This document shows positions 51,751 to 61,335 of a DNA stretch of 64,000 nucleotides, piece by piece. Source of the DNA: Chelativorans sp. ZYF759 (lineage in GTDB: Bacteria; Pseudomonadota; Alphaproteobacteria; Rhizobiales; Rhizobiaceae). The stretch lies in contig NZ_WVVV01000005.1 in the NCBI RefSeq assembly GCF_012911015.1, forward strand, positions 262,608-326,607. Direction: 5' to 3'. The notes beneath the pieces were generated by a model. That model was not told the DNA's origin. It searched no databases and was given only the letters and a program-made list of their open reading frames with translations. How positions within the stretch are numbered: the first letter of the stretch is position 1; every line of letters begins with the position of its first letter. Made by a program: the position numbers and the translations under genes.

Positions 51751-53184
51751 TTACACCTGCCTCAGTTGGGCAAGGGCTTCGCGCCAGTGCTTGTGCACGG
51801 TCGGCCGAGACAGGTCGGCCCTGACTGCCATTCCTGACTTCGTCAGTTCGCGGCCTTCCCTCGTTGCTTCGCGCATGGCGGTGACGAGCCTTTCCAGGCT
51901 GCGCTTGCCACGCAACTGCGCCGCGTAGCGCGCGCCCACGATTTGCCGGTCGCGTACCCCGACGATCCCCTCGACGTCCGCAGCGCAGGCACGTCGGTCT
52001 CGTGTTCCGTCGCGAGATGCGCGCGATGGGTCCCAGTGATCCGCCGCGTAAGTCACGACCCGATAGAGGATCGCCTGGGCCTGCTTCGACTTGTCAGCCA
52101 CCTTGCTGGCTTGCCCGACCAGGCGGTCGAACAGCATTTCCGCCAGTGCATCCTGGTCCTTCCTCAGGATGGCGCTCACATATGCGCTCTCTCCGGCACC
52201 GTGCATTTCGCGCAGCGACCCATAGGCCCACTCCTGGAATGTCGTGAAAAGGGCGTTGGAGGCGCGGCGTTCGACACCGGAAAGAGCGGCGGCGCTTTCC
52301 CGAATGATGCTGTCGCGCGTTGCGCCAGTGTCGACCCAGCCGGCCCATTCAGAGAGATCGGGGAAGTGGGACTCGTTCCAGAGCTTCACGGTCCAGAACG
52401 GCGACAAGGGGCACTTGATCCGCATGGGGTTGGACAGGGCGCCAGGATCGGCTCCGAGCGGGAGGAACGTTTTGCACATGCCCGCGTGCACACCACGCCA
52501 AAATCCCATGATGTCCCTGCGGCAGCGGTCATCGTCCGGATCGAACCAGACTTCGGAACCGTAGGGGAGAAGATAGAGAAGGTGAGGCCGCTCCACGCTG
52601 CCGTCTGGCAGCTCGAACGCGATGGCCGCGTGCGGCAGGCATGGGAGTGGAAGCTGCGCGACCTGAGAGCGCAACGCTTCCCAAGACCAGAACGTAAGAT
52701 CGAGATCGAGCCGGAAAACGCCTCGCACCTTGCCGTTGAGGACAACATAGGGTTCGTCCAGTCCCAGAAGCTTTGAATCCGTGGACCGCAGGATGTCCTT
52801 CGAGCGGCCGGTCGCCATCCGTGAGGCCTTGGGTACAAGCTGCACGATGCGTCGGAGCACATGGCTCGTCTCCGAGCGCAAACCCTCTTCAACGAATGGC
52901 TTGCGCCAACGCCCTCCGATCTCCTCTCCGTGGCACTCGAACCCGACCTCCAGCCGACGGCGGATCAGCTCGCGCCTGACTTCGGCGCGCCCCCGAAAGA
53001 ACTCGGCACTCTCCCGGTCGGCGCGCCGGCCAGGCTCGCTCGTCCACTCGGACATGACGTCGCGCAGCCAGCGTTCCTCTGCCCACCGCGTTTCGAAATG
53101 GCGGACGGGGTCGTCAACATTTTTGGTCTGAGGGGTAGAAGGGGGCGTCGGGGGGAGGTGGCGGCCGGTTGTCGCCGTGCTCAC
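51751..53184 (-). CDS. plasmid replicase/primase-type protein
   Basis: A 477-residue protein starting at GTG 53184 (GCGAGGG upstream); ATG 53055 is an alternative and the open frame extends further. The middle part (LPHAAIAFELPDGSVERPHL, LYLLPYGSEVWFD, then a conserved-looking PLSPFWTVKLWN) resembles ColE2-type replicase or replication-primase proteins. The C-terminus has a helix-turn-helix-like end (LTKSGMAVRADLSRPTVHKH). Beside a relaxase operon, it suggests that 45-54 kb derives from a mobilisable plasmid. Confidence 0.65.
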   Translation of the reverse strand: MSTATTGRHLPPTPPSTPQTKNVDDPVRHFETRWAEERWLRDVMSEWTSEPGRRADRESAEFFRGRAEVRRELIRRRLEVGFECHGEEIGGRWRKPFVEEGLRSETSHVLRRIVQLVPKASRMATGRSKDILRSTDSKLLGLDEPYVVLNGKVRGVFRLDLDLTFWSWEALRSQVAQLPLPCLPHAAIAFELPDGSVERPHLLYLLPYGSEVWFDPDDDRCRRDIMGFWRGVHAGMCKTFLPLGADPGALSNPMRIKCPLSPFWTVKLWNESHFPDLSEWAGWVDTGATRDSIIRESAAALSGVERRASNALFTTFQEWAYGSLREMHGAGESAYVSAILRKDQDALAEMLFDRLVGQASKVADKSKQAQAILYRVVTYAADHWDPSRASRDGTRDRRACAADVEGIVGVRDRQIVGARYAAQLRGKRSLERLVTAMREATREGRELTKSGMAVRADLSRPTVHKHWREALAQLRQV

Positions 53185-53723
53185 GCGCCCTCGCGGTGGG
53201 AAATATTGACCTGTGCGTGGCCGTTCATCACGATGGAACTCCAGACTGAACACGCGGCCCGGAGGGAACCCCTTCCCGATGATGGGCCGCGTATTCAATT
53301 GGACGGCGCCGGGAAGCAGGCGTCCAGCGCCGGCCGGGGCCGGCCAGAAAAAAAGAGCAGCGCATAAGGAACAGCCGGGGCCGCGTCCGATCATTCGGAC
53401 CAATGGCGCGGCCCGGCTGGGGAAATTCGCGACTCTGAGATCGGTTAACCAGGCAGCCGAAGGAGTGTCAGCATAGCGCCGCGAAGCGGGGCACGGGGCC
53501 GCCTGCCTCCGACGAAGAGCCCATGGCGTGTTTGGGCCGAATGGCCCGAAATTGGCTCAATCGGCCGGAATAGGAATTAGTTCTCCCGTCTACAGCCTCA
53601 TACAGCGCGATTCTCGACCCGGCATGGGTTCAGGGTCACGGCTGTAAGACGTCGATCTGCTGATCCGGCACAAGGTCGGCCGCCAGATCGCTCCGACGAC
53701 CGATGCTTCGGAACGCCATCGTG
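53185..53723. other. gene-free region upstream of the replicase
   Basis: About 540 bp with only shadow frames. It contains GGGCCGAATGGCCCG (53534-53548) and copy 2 of the inverted repeat. It could hold the replication origin or the promoter of the replicase. Confidence 0.45.
53566..53607 (-). repeat. inverted repeat copy 2 flanking the replication region
   Basis: On the minus strand it reads CGCGCTGTATGAGGCTGTAG, then ACGGGAGAACTAATTCCTATT. The first part, GAGAATCGCGCTGTATG, also occurs at 48032-48048 within the relaxase gene. Confidence 0.6.
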
Positions 53724-54062
53724 TCAGGCGACGATCCGACCGTGGGCTCGCGCATCGCTGGCGCATTCCGAAAGCCGCTGTCGGGCGACGAAATACCGAT
53801 CGACTTCAAGGAGCAGCCCCAGCCTGGTCCGGCAGGCCTTCAGTTCGGAGATGCTGACATAGCCGAGCTCAGGCATTCCGAGCCCGAGATCGGCAAGGCC
53901 GAATGCGCGGTCGGGCTCGTCGGGGTCGAGTTCGGTGAGCAACCAGGTTGCGGAGCCTCCCGGCGCGAAAACCTTCACGACGGGATAGGGATCGATCTCC
54001 ATTCCGGCAGCCGTTTTCCGGCCGTTGGCGAGAAGGCGGGCGCGAAGCGGGGCGGGGATCAT
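53724..54062 (-). CDS. DUF2958-family protein
   Basis: A 112-residue protein: MIPAPLRARLLANGRKTAAG followed by DPYPVVKVFAPGGSATWLLTEL and LGLGMPELGYVSISEL match DUF2958 well. The family is common on plasmids and integrative elements of proteobacteria with unknown function. It overlaps the upstream small gene by ATGA. A larger in-frame extension is not used. Confidence 0.85.
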   Translation of the reverse strand: MIPAPLRARLLANGRKTAAGMEIDPYPVVKVFAPGGSATWLLTELDPDEPDRAFGLADLGLGMPELGYVSISELKACRTRLGLLLEVDRYFVARQRLSECASDARAHGRIVA

Positions 54063-54268
54063 TGTTCGCCCCCCTTGTTCGCGCGGACGACGAGACGTCC
54101 GGAGAGAGGTAAGGCCGCCAGGGTTAGGTTGAAGCCTTGTCCGTCGCGGTGCGCCCACGCGCCGCCGATCCGGGTCCAGAAGGCATCCTTGCCGTCGCCC
54201 TCGACGACGAATACGCCGTGGGTGGGTGGTTCCTTCGGACGTGCCGAAGTGGGTTCTTTGCTTGCCAT
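54059..54268 (-). CDS. small plasmid-type protein
   Basis: A 69-residue protein (MASKEPTSARPKEPPTHGVF onward) with a basic-proline N-terminus and a beta-rich end (WTRIGGAWAHRDGQGFNLTL). GGAGG precedes the start. It is co-translated with the DUF2958 gene. Such pairs occur together on mobile elements; function unknown. Confidence 0.75.
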   Translation of the reverse strand: MASKEPTSARPKEPPTHGVFVVEGDGKDAFWTRIGGAWAHRDGQGFNLTLAALPLSGRLVVRANKGGEQ

Positions 54269-55057
54269 CCTGGCCTCCATCATCGGCCGCACCATTGCAG
54301 CCGTTCCAGAAGCCATTCACGGCAGGAAAGGGACGCAAGCTGACCGCCGCAGGCGCGCTCGCGCTTGGTCATGAGCGTAAGCGGCGCGTCTGCCGTAACA
54401 GGTGTGGAGGAAACGGCTTCGTGCGGCCTCAAGTGCGGGAGGTATGGCACCGAAGGACAAGCTAACGATGAGAAAGGGCTCCGGCCGACGAAATTGTGCA
54501 GGGCAACGCTTCTACGACTAATCCGAGGTCGATCACGTCCGGCACGAAGGCCGCGAGGGCTGCGGTCGAAATTGGGAGGATGGCTTCACCTCGTCAGGAT
54601 GCAGCGGGATCGATAGACTCAGAGTGTCCCGAATGAACTTCTGCTGCCGACCCCATTGTCGCCGTTCGGAATGCACCTGGCGTCACCCGAAGCCTGATGC
54701 CGTTCGTCCACATCGCCCATCCGACAGAACTGGAGTTGTGAACGGAATGTTCGCCTTCTGGCCTCGATATGGGGAAAGCCGCCATTCGTAGGCAATAAGC
54801 GCCTGGTCGCGTCTGGCTCAAAGGTGACGCCCAGGCAGGCGAAAACGGTCGTACTCAAACGGTTTTTGACGCGAATCGTGCTAGCCTATGGTCCGCCACT
54901 CGATTGAAGGACAAGCTGGGGATGCGTGCTTGCGACACGGACCGGCACTCGACAAACTGATTTTGCTCGACCATAAGAACAAGCAAGGGAGCGCATGCAA
55001 GCAGATGGCGGGTGTCGGAGCAGCGGTGCTATTCTGCGCCAAACGAATACTGAAATC
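54269..55057. other. 789-bp stretch with no supported gene
   Basis: An open frame at 54619-54858 (minus, 79 residues) and shorter shadows are present, none with a ribosome site or domain. The composition suggests decayed intergenic DNA between the plasmid genes and the methyltransferase cassette. Confidence 0.5.
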
Positions 55058-56185
55058 ATGTTGAACTGCGCGGATTTGTTCTCCGGCGCTGGCGGATTCA
55101 CCTTGGCTGCGCGACAGGCGGGGCTGCGGGTTCGTCTAGCGGTTGAAAACGATCGACATGCGATCGGCACATATCGAGACAATTTCTGCAAAGGCCCACT
55201 GGCACCAACGCTGCTTACGGATGACATTACCGAAATCGATGCCTGGAAGGCTTTTCGGGATGCCTTTCCTGACGGAGATCAGTGCGATCTGTTATTGGGA
55301 GGACCGCCGTGCCAGGGCTTCTCGACCCATCGAATCAACGATGCTGGCGTCGACGATCATCGAAATGATCTCATTCATACCTACTTCGATTTCGTCCGCG
55401 CCTTTTCGCCCAGCGTGTTTCTAATGGAGAACGTGCCAGGAATGCTCTGGCAGAGGCACGCGGCGGTGCTGGATCGTTTCTATCTCGAAGGGGCGCTGGC
55501 AGGGTACGACGTGAGGGATGCGGTCATAGTCGATGCCCGCAACTATGGGATCGGCCAAAGGCGAAAGCGCGTCTTCATTCTCGGCATTCGCAGTGGGTTG
55601 GATGCGTCTGGCTTGACATGGCCCCCAGCGCCCACACACGGCAGCGATGCCGCGCGAAAGGGCAATCCCGATCTGTTACCCTGGGTGAATTGCACCTCGG
55701 CATTTGCCAATGCTCCTGCAGAAGACGAAAACGACGTCCACATGACGCACAGCAAAGAACTTATCGAGGCGTTTCGGAGGACACCGGCCAACGGCGGCAG
55801 CCGAAAGGATTCGGGGCGCGAGCTCCCGTGTCACCGAACTCATGACGGGCATAGGGACGTGTACGGGCGGATCGATCCGCTACAGCCCGCTCCGACGATG
55901 ACGACCGCTTGCATCAACCCGTCGAAGGGCCGTTTCGTGCATCCCATCGAGCATCACGGCATTACCGTTCGACAAGCAGCGAGGATTCAGACATTTCCCG
56001 ACGAGTTCGTGTTCGGCGGCGGCCTCATGGCCGCCGGCAAACAGGTGGGAAATGCGGTTCCCGTAGAACTCGGGCGGCAGTTGATCACGCACCTATTGCC
56101 GTTGCTGCGCCGCGGCCGCATCGTGAAGGAGCGGGAGGTCGCCACCGTCCATTCTGGTATTTTCGACGAACTCGAAACCGTATGA
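55058..56185 (+). CDS. DNA (cytosine-5) methyltransferase
   Basis: A 375-residue C5 methyltransferase. Motifs in order: SAM-binding DLFSGAGGFTLAARQAGLR (residues about 6-24), catalytic GGPPCQGFS with C85, MENVPG near 122, QRRKRVFILG near 167, RIQTFPDEF and the final GNAVP. The target-recognition region lies between about 220 and 320. ATG 55058 is chosen because the fold begins directly after it, although the ribosome site is weak; an upstream ATG at 54995 gives 21 extra residues. It is the first gene of a coupled cassette with the GHKL protein (ATGA overlap). Confidence 0.92.
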   Translation: MLNCADLFSGAGGFTLAARQAGLRVRLAVENDRHAIGTYRDNFCKGPLAPTLLTDDITEIDAWKAFRDAFPDGDQCDLLLGGPPCQGFSTHRINDAGVDDHRNDLIHTYFDFVRAFSPSVFLMENVPGMLWQRHAAVLDRFYLEGALAGYDVRDAVIVDARNYGIGQRRKRVFILGIRSGLDASGLTWPPAPTHGSDAARKGNPDLLPWVNCTSAFANAPAEDENDVHMTHSKELIEAFRRTPANGGSRKDSGRELPCHRTHDGHRDVYGRIDPLQPAPTMTTACINPSKGRFVHPIEHHGITVRQAARIQTFPDEFVFGGGLMAAGKQVGNAVPVELGRQLITHLLPLLRRGRIVKEREVATVHSGIFDELETV

Positions 56186-59163
56186 TCACCCGCGTCGCAT
56201 TCCAGACAAAGGCGCGGACCGTAGATCACCTGGGCCGCGAGCAAATCGCCGACACGCCGACGGCGATATCCGAGCTGTGGAAGAACGCATTCGACGCTTA
56301 TGCGCGGAACGTGGCGCTCGACATATTCAACGGGGACAATCCGGTCGCCGTGATCGGAGACGACGGTCACGGGATGGACCGTGACGAATTCGTCAACCGC
56401 TGGCTTGTGGTGGGCACTGAATCCAAGGCAACTACCGAACGCACGCCCGACAAGGACCGGAATGGCCTCTATCCTCGTCCGCGCCAGGGCCAGAAGGGTA
56501 TTGGTCGCTTGTCCTGCGCGAATTTGGGGCCGATTCTGCTGTTGGTGTCAAAGCGCCGCGATCGACCCTTTGTCGCTGCGCTCTTAGATTGGCGTTTGTT
56601 TGAGAACCCATTTCTAGTTCTATCGGACGTCCATATCCCGGTCGTTGAATTCGAGACCGAGGCGGAGCTGTTCAACCAGGTCCCGGTCCTCATCGAGGGA
56701 CTGCTAAGGAATCTCAACGACCCCGAAAACGAAGAGCGTTCAGCGCGTCTCGAAGCAGCTTGGACCGCCTATGACAACCTCTACGATGAGGAACAGGCCG
56801 AAGGCGTGAGCAACAAGATCGGCGCGCCTTCATTGGAGATTCGCTCGTCGATCAAGAAGCTGCACTTTGAATCGCGCCATATTGCACAGTGGCCAGTGTG
56901 GTCAGGCGAATCCGAACATGGCACGGCGCTGCTCGTGTCGGGCATCAATTACGATCTCCAGGTGCAGCTTGAAACGGAGATCGCGGATTCCTCGGCGCGC
57001 GCCGCACGCGAACGTTTTTTTGAAACCCTATCGAGTTTCGTCGATCCGTTCGTCGACCCCAAGCATCCCGAAGCCCGTGCCGTGGACCTCGATTTCACCT
57101 ACACCGTGAGAACCTGGCACCATGATGTTCCCGAGCTCGTGGTCGGGAGCGAGAAACAGTTCGATCGCAGGCTGCTCGACGGGCTTGAGCATCAGATCAT
57201 CGGCACGGTTAACGCAGACGGGGTCTTTGAAGGTCGGGTCAAGGCGTTTGGCCACTGGGTTGAGGAGACCTGCCGCATCGAACCGCCGCGCGATCTGGCA
57301 ATCCCAACGCGAGCGGATACCGAAGTTGGTCCGTTCGACATGTACATAGCTTCGATGGAATTTGTGTCCGCGAACACGACGCTGCCGAAGTTGGAGTTCC
57401 AGCGCTATCAGGAATTGGCCGAGCGTTATTCTGGCTTCATGATCTTTCGCGACGGATTACGCGTCCTTCCCTACGGTCGAACCGACAACGATTTCTTCGA
57501 AATCGAATCGCGACGCAGCAAGAATGCTGGCCGAGAGTTCTGGAATCATCGGCAGATGTTCGGACGTCTCGCGATCACACGAGGTGCTAATCCGAATTTG
57601 AAAGACAAGGCGGGGCGTGAAGGACTGCTGGACAACCGAGCAGCTAAGACGCTTAAGCTGATCGTCGCCAATATCCTCAGCCAGTCGGCCCGACGATATT
57701 TCGGCTCGGCTTCGTCCATTCGCAGCGAGGTGCTCCCCCAAGTCAAGTCGTCGAACAAGGCCGAACGCGCCAAAACTGAGCGCAACAAACTGCGCCAGCG
57801 GCAGCGCAAGGAGTTCCGGTCCAAGCTCGACAGGTATGTTAAGGAACTACCGGCGCTGGTGGACGAGATTGAGGACTTCGCGCAACATCTCGACATCGCA
57901 GACGAGAGTGCGATTGCCGACGCCCAGGCGGCGTTCGAGAGCTTCAAGGACAGGGTCGCGGACTTTCGCCTTTCGGGTGCGCCGAAGAACCTCGGCTCGC
58001 TTGAGGACAAATATGCCGATTATCGGGATTCGATGCGGTCGGCGACAACGCTGATCGAGACAGCAGCGATTGAAATCGAAAGACAGATTGAGGAGATCAA
58101 CCCCACCCAGCCCCGCGAACTCCTCGAAAGGCAGCTGGCGCGACATTCCTCGCAGATTGCGCATCGTATCCAGCAATGGAAGAAGGCGATTGAAGGGCTG
58201 CAGCGGGCGGAGTTCGAACGTGTCAAGGATCTGATCACGGATAGGAACAAGTATTTTCATGCCGAGGCGAGTCCGCTCTTGGCGCGGTTTGATCGCGGAG
58301 AATTGTCCTTTGCCGAAGCCGCGAAGTTGATGGAGCAGGAAAAGGAGCGCATCGATCAGGAAAACGAAGATCTGTTCCTCCCTTACATCGGCGCGTTGGA
58401 AAGCCTGAAGGAAAGCATCGATCTCGAGCATCTCGCCGCGTTCGGCATGGAAGAGGCGGGAGACATGCGCGCGGAACTCGACCGCCTGAACAGCCTCGCA
58501 CAATTAGGCATTGCGGTGGAGATCGTCGGTCACGAACTGCAGTCCTATGACGATATCATCGGAGCGGCTCTGCGGCGATTGCCTGCTGAAGTGCGCGACA
58601 GCAAGGCAGCGAAGGACATCGAGTTTGGCTATGAGGGGCTAACCGATCAACTGCGGTTCTTGTCGCCGCTGCGTCTCGCCGGCCAGAAGATCCAGCGCTG
58701 GATCACTGGTCAGGAAATTGCCGAATATCTTGGCGAATTCTTTAAGCTCTCCCTTGCCAAGAACCACATAACGCTGTCCGCCACCGACGCATTCAAATCC
58801 TTCAGGGTCTATGACCAGCAATCGCGGCTCTATCCGGTTTTCATCAACTTGGTGAACAACAGCCTGTACTGGGTCGGAACATCCGAGCGCGACGATAGGC
58901 GAATTGTTCTCGACGTTCTCGACGACATCGTAGTTGTGTCCGACAGCGGACCAGGCATCGATGTAGAGGACATCGACAATTTGTTCAGCTTGTTCTTCAC
59001 GCGCAAGGCTCGCGGTGGACGCGGCGTGGGGCTGTATCTCTCTCGAGCGAACCTCGCCGCGGGCGGTCACCGCATCCGCTATATGGCACCGTCGGATACG
59101 CTCCCGCTTTCCGGAGCCACTTTTGGAATCGAGTTCAGGGGGGCGGAATTCGATGGCGAATGA
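56182..59163 (+). CDS. double-GHKL protein: Hsp90/MORC-like ATPase fused to histidine-kinase-like module
   Basis: A 993-residue protein. N-terminal GHKL fold: ISELWKNAFDAYARN near 25-40 (N-box with Asn and Asp), VIGDDGHGMDRDEF near 55-68 (G1), KGIGRLSCANLG near 101-112 (G2), as in MutL/MORC-type ATPases. The centre (about 520-760) is long charged helices. GHELQSYDDIIGAALRRLP follows, with H784 where a histidine kinase carries its phosphoacceptor, and then a second HATPase: NLVNNSLYWVG, VVSDSGPGI and GGRGVGLYLSRANLA (near 890-955). It is co-translated with a methyltransferase upstream and a receiver protein downstream, so a phosphorelay tied to DNA modification is inferred. Confidence 0.85.
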   Translation: MITRVAFQTKARTVDHLGREQIADTPTAISELWKNAFDAYARNVALDIFNGDNPVAVIGDDGHGMDRDEFVNRWLVVGTESKATTERTPDKDRNGLYPRPRQGQKGIGRLSCANLGPILLLVSKRRDRPFVAALLDWRLFENPFLVLSDVHIPVVEFETEAELFNQVPVLIEGLLRNLNDPENEERSARLEAAWTAYDNLYDEEQAEGVSNKIGAPSLEIRSSIKKLHFESRHIAQWPVWSGESEHGTALLVSGINYDLQVQLETEIADSSARAARERFFETLSSFVDPFVDPKHPEARAVDLDFTYTVRTWHHDVPELVVGSEKQFDRRLLDGLEHQIIGTVNADGVFEGRVKAFGHWVEETCRIEPPRDLAIPTRADTEVGPFDMYIASMEFVSANTTLPKLEFQRYQELAERYSGFMIFRDGLRVLPYGRTDNDFFEIESRRSKNAGREFWNHRQMFGRLAITRGANPNLKDKAGREGLLDNRAAKTLKLIVANILSQSARRYFGSASSIRSEVLPQVKSSNKAERAKTERNKLRQRQRKEFRSKLDRYVKELPALVDEIEDFAQHLDIADESAIADAQAAFESFKDRVADFRLSGAPKNLGSLEDKYADYRDSMRSATTLIETAAIEIERQIEEINPTQPRELLERQLARHSSQIAHRIQQWKKAIEGLQRAEFERVKDLITDRNKYFHAEASPLLARFDRGELSFAEAAKLMEQEKERIDQENEDLFLPYIGALESLKESIDLEHLAAFGMEEAGDMRAELDRLNSLAQLGIAVEIVGHELQSYDDIIGAALRRLPAEVRDSKAAKDIEFGYEGLTDQLRFLSPLRLAGQKIQRWITGQEIAEYLGEFFKLSLAKNHITLSATDAFKSFRVYDQQSRLYPVFINLVNNSLYWVGTSERDDRRIVLDVLDDIVVVSDSGPGIDVEDIDNLFSLFFTRKARGGRGVGLYLSRANLAAGGHRIRYMAPSDTLPLSGATFGIEFRGAEFDGE

Positions 59164-60910
59164 ACATTACGCCAAATTCATCGCGGAGGCTTTCGTCAAG
59201 CCGATCCGTTCGGTCTTGATTGTGGATGACGACTATCCGACGCTGGAGGAAATCCTAGACAAGGAAATAGCAAAGAAGGGCGACGGCGAGCCGCCCGCGA
59301 CGAACAAGACATGGTATCGGAATCCCGAGCGCATCAAGCGCGTGATAGATGGATTTCGGAAACCCGAACGCCCACTCCTGGTCGACATTCATGACGGCGT
59401 TAACGTCGATGCAAAGGGCGATGCCAAGGTTGCCTCACATCTGCATCAGTCGGATCTGCTGGTACTCGACTATGAATTGGACAAGGCACGGCGCGGCGAC
59501 GGCGCGCGCGCGATCGAAATCCTGCGCGGGCTGATGGCGAACGACCATTTCAACCTCGTCGTGGTTCACACGAGTGAAGACCTCGATAAGGCGTACCGGG
59601 AAATCATCCTCGGGTTGCTCGGACCGATGGAAACAAGTTTGACTGGCGAGGAACGGGCTGTGGTGGACGAGCTTATCGCCGATCGCGAGGACGCGGAAGA
59701 AGGGATCCTCGATGCTTTGCATCAGGCAGTGATCGTTGATCAGTATCTGCATGCTAGGCTCCATCCGGACACCTATCTGCGAACGATGGGCAAGAAGGAA
59801 CAACCCTATACGGGCTTCGCTGTTTTGGCCGATGAGGCCAATTGGGACAATGCCAGTCGGAAACTGGTGCTGCGGCGACTGCTGTCTGATGCTGAGAAGC
59901 CGCTGCGGCCGCAGTTAAATGGCACTTCCGCCGCAGGATTGAAATGGTCGAAGTCGGCCGTGAAATGGGTCAAGGCGGAATCGGTGTTCATTGCCTTTTC
60001 CAACAAGTCCGATCACGACGATCTTTTTGCGGATCTCCAAACGGCATTGGAAGCATGGAATCCTGCGCCATCCCGTTTGTTTATGGCGAAGCTGCGCGCC
60101 GAAATGGATGAGTACGGTGTCGTTGCGCAAACTGAAGCACTCGAGCGGCAACATGCACTGGCGCATTGGTATGCGCGGCTGCTCCGTTCCGAGGGCGACG
60201 AGCGCCGATGGCTAATTGCGGAAAGCGTCGGGCGCCATTCGGATCAGTTACTGAACATCATTCTGAGACGTGTGGAGTCCTTTGCGAGTGGGTTGGTAGA
60301 AGCGGAGGCCAAGGCGGCGGGCAAAGAAGTCGACGCGCGGTGCCTGCAGCATTTCAGCGTCGATCTGAGCAAAGAGCAATCGAAGAAGAGAGCAGAACGG
60401 GAGCACAATGCTCTTGTGTCGAGCAAGGCACCTGAGGGCTGGCATCTCACGACTGGACATGTCCTCACGATGGACGACGACTACTGGGTATGCCTGTCGC
60501 CACTGTGTGATCTGGTCCCGGGCCAAGCGGCGACGCGGAACGCGGACTTCGGCGACCGCCTACCATTCATGGCTGTGAAGCTGCACCCAGTGGCGGCCGA
60601 CGGCGATCACGACGTAAACTCCAACCTATATCTCTTCCTCACACTTGAAGACGGGGTGAAGAAGTTCTGCTTCAATTCTCAGGGAAAGGACTCGACAGCT
60701 CCAATCTGGCGTACGTTCTACGCCGAACGTCGAGGCCTTCTTGATAAGAATTTCAATCTCAAGGTATCGGTTATGAGCGCGGGCTCCAAGCGGCTAATCG
60801 CGACTGTTCATCGGTCCCAGATCGTCGCGCAATTGCGCTACGAATACGCGCTCAACCTGCTGCAGAAGCTGGGCGTCTCGATGACGCGCATTGGGCTGGA
60901 CTTCGTCTGA
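59153..60910 (+). CDS. receiver-domain protein, partner of the GHKL kinase
   Basis: A 585-residue protein. Residues about 20-150 resemble a response-regulator receiver: VLIVDDDYPT with the acidic cluster D25-D27, the likely phosphoacceptor D106 in LLVLDYEL, and VVVHTSED near 140, but with unusual insertions (GDGEPPATNKTWYRNPERIK). The remaining 430 residues have no recognised domain; a segment WVCLSPLCDLVPGQ near 445-455 stands out. The start overlaps the kinase gene by 11 bp. It is probably the effector or output of the cassette. Confidence 0.78.
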   Translation: MANEHYAKFIAEAFVKPIRSVLIVDDDYPTLEEILDKEIAKKGDGEPPATNKTWYRNPERIKRVIDGFRKPERPLLVDIHDGVNVDAKGDAKVASHLHQSDLLVLDYELDKARRGDGARAIEILRGLMANDHFNLVVVHTSEDLDKAYREIILGLLGPMETSLTGEERAVVDELIADREDAEEGILDALHQAVIVDQYLHARLHPDTYLRTMGKKEQPYTGFAVLADEANWDNASRKLVLRRLLSDAEKPLRPQLNGTSAAGLKWSKSAVKWVKAESVFIAFSNKSDHDDLFADLQTALEAWNPAPSRLFMAKLRAEMDEYGVVAQTEALERQHALAHWYARLLRSEGDERRWLIAESVGRHSDQLLNIILRRVESFASGLVEAEAKAAGKEVDARCLQHFSVDLSKEQSKKRAEREHNALVSSKAPEGWHLTTGHVLTMDDDYWVCLSPLCDLVPGQAATRNADFGDRLPFMAVKLHPVAADGDHDVNSNLYLFLTLEDGVKKFCFNSQGKDSTAPIWRTFYAERRGLLDKNFNLKVSVMSAGSKRLIATVHRSQIVAQLRYEYALNLLQKLGVSMTRIGLDFV

Positions 60911-61296
60911 TGTACTTAGTGTTGAATGTGGAGAGGACGACCTATTTTCAGCTTTACACGGCATACCTTACGCTGGATTTCTGCAGGAGGCGGAGAATGG
61001 CTCAAGCTGGTGTTGGTAGACGATAGAGCGTGCGGTGGTAGGCTCCGCAGTCGAAGGTCAGCTGTTGGTTGGCTTTGCCCTCAGATAATGCGCAGCTGCG
61101 GTGACTGACCCCTTTCGGGATTATATCGTGAATCGGCGAACGACCGGCTCGGGGCGCATTGCCGTTGAAGCGCAGCGGCGACCTGAACGGCCGCTATCCC
61201 AGCTTCCCGCCCGGACACTGCCAGTCCGTTATCTACCCGAAACGGCCACTGCGGACCCATGCCTTTATCAGTAATTGCACTTTAACGGATCGGGGG
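60911..61296. other. spacer between receiver gene and second methyltransferase
   Basis: About 390 bp with short frames only. It carries TTAACGGA half-sites (near 61282) beside the operator at 61297. No terminator is obvious. Confidence 0.5.
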
Positions 61297-61316
61297 GTAA
61301 CGGAGATATCCATTAC
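61297..61316. promoter_or_regulatory. operator-like palindrome upstream of the second methyltransferase
   Basis: GTAACGGAGATATCCATTAC, an inverted repeat with one mismatched pair, 20 bp before the start codon. It matches the perfect palindrome at 51382 in 17 of 20 positions. Confidence 0.65.
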
Positions 61317-61335
61317 GGGGCGGCGGGAAAAACAG

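Noticed and set aside
54619..54858. A 79-residue minus-strand frame in the gap before the first methyltransferase
   Set aside because: No ribosome site, no domain and odd composition.
55058..60910. Identification of the cassette as Detocs or another named two-component defence system
   Set aside because: The domain layout (methyltransferase plus MutL/MORC-like ATPase fused to a kinase module) does not match what I know of Detocs, and I cannot run a profile search.
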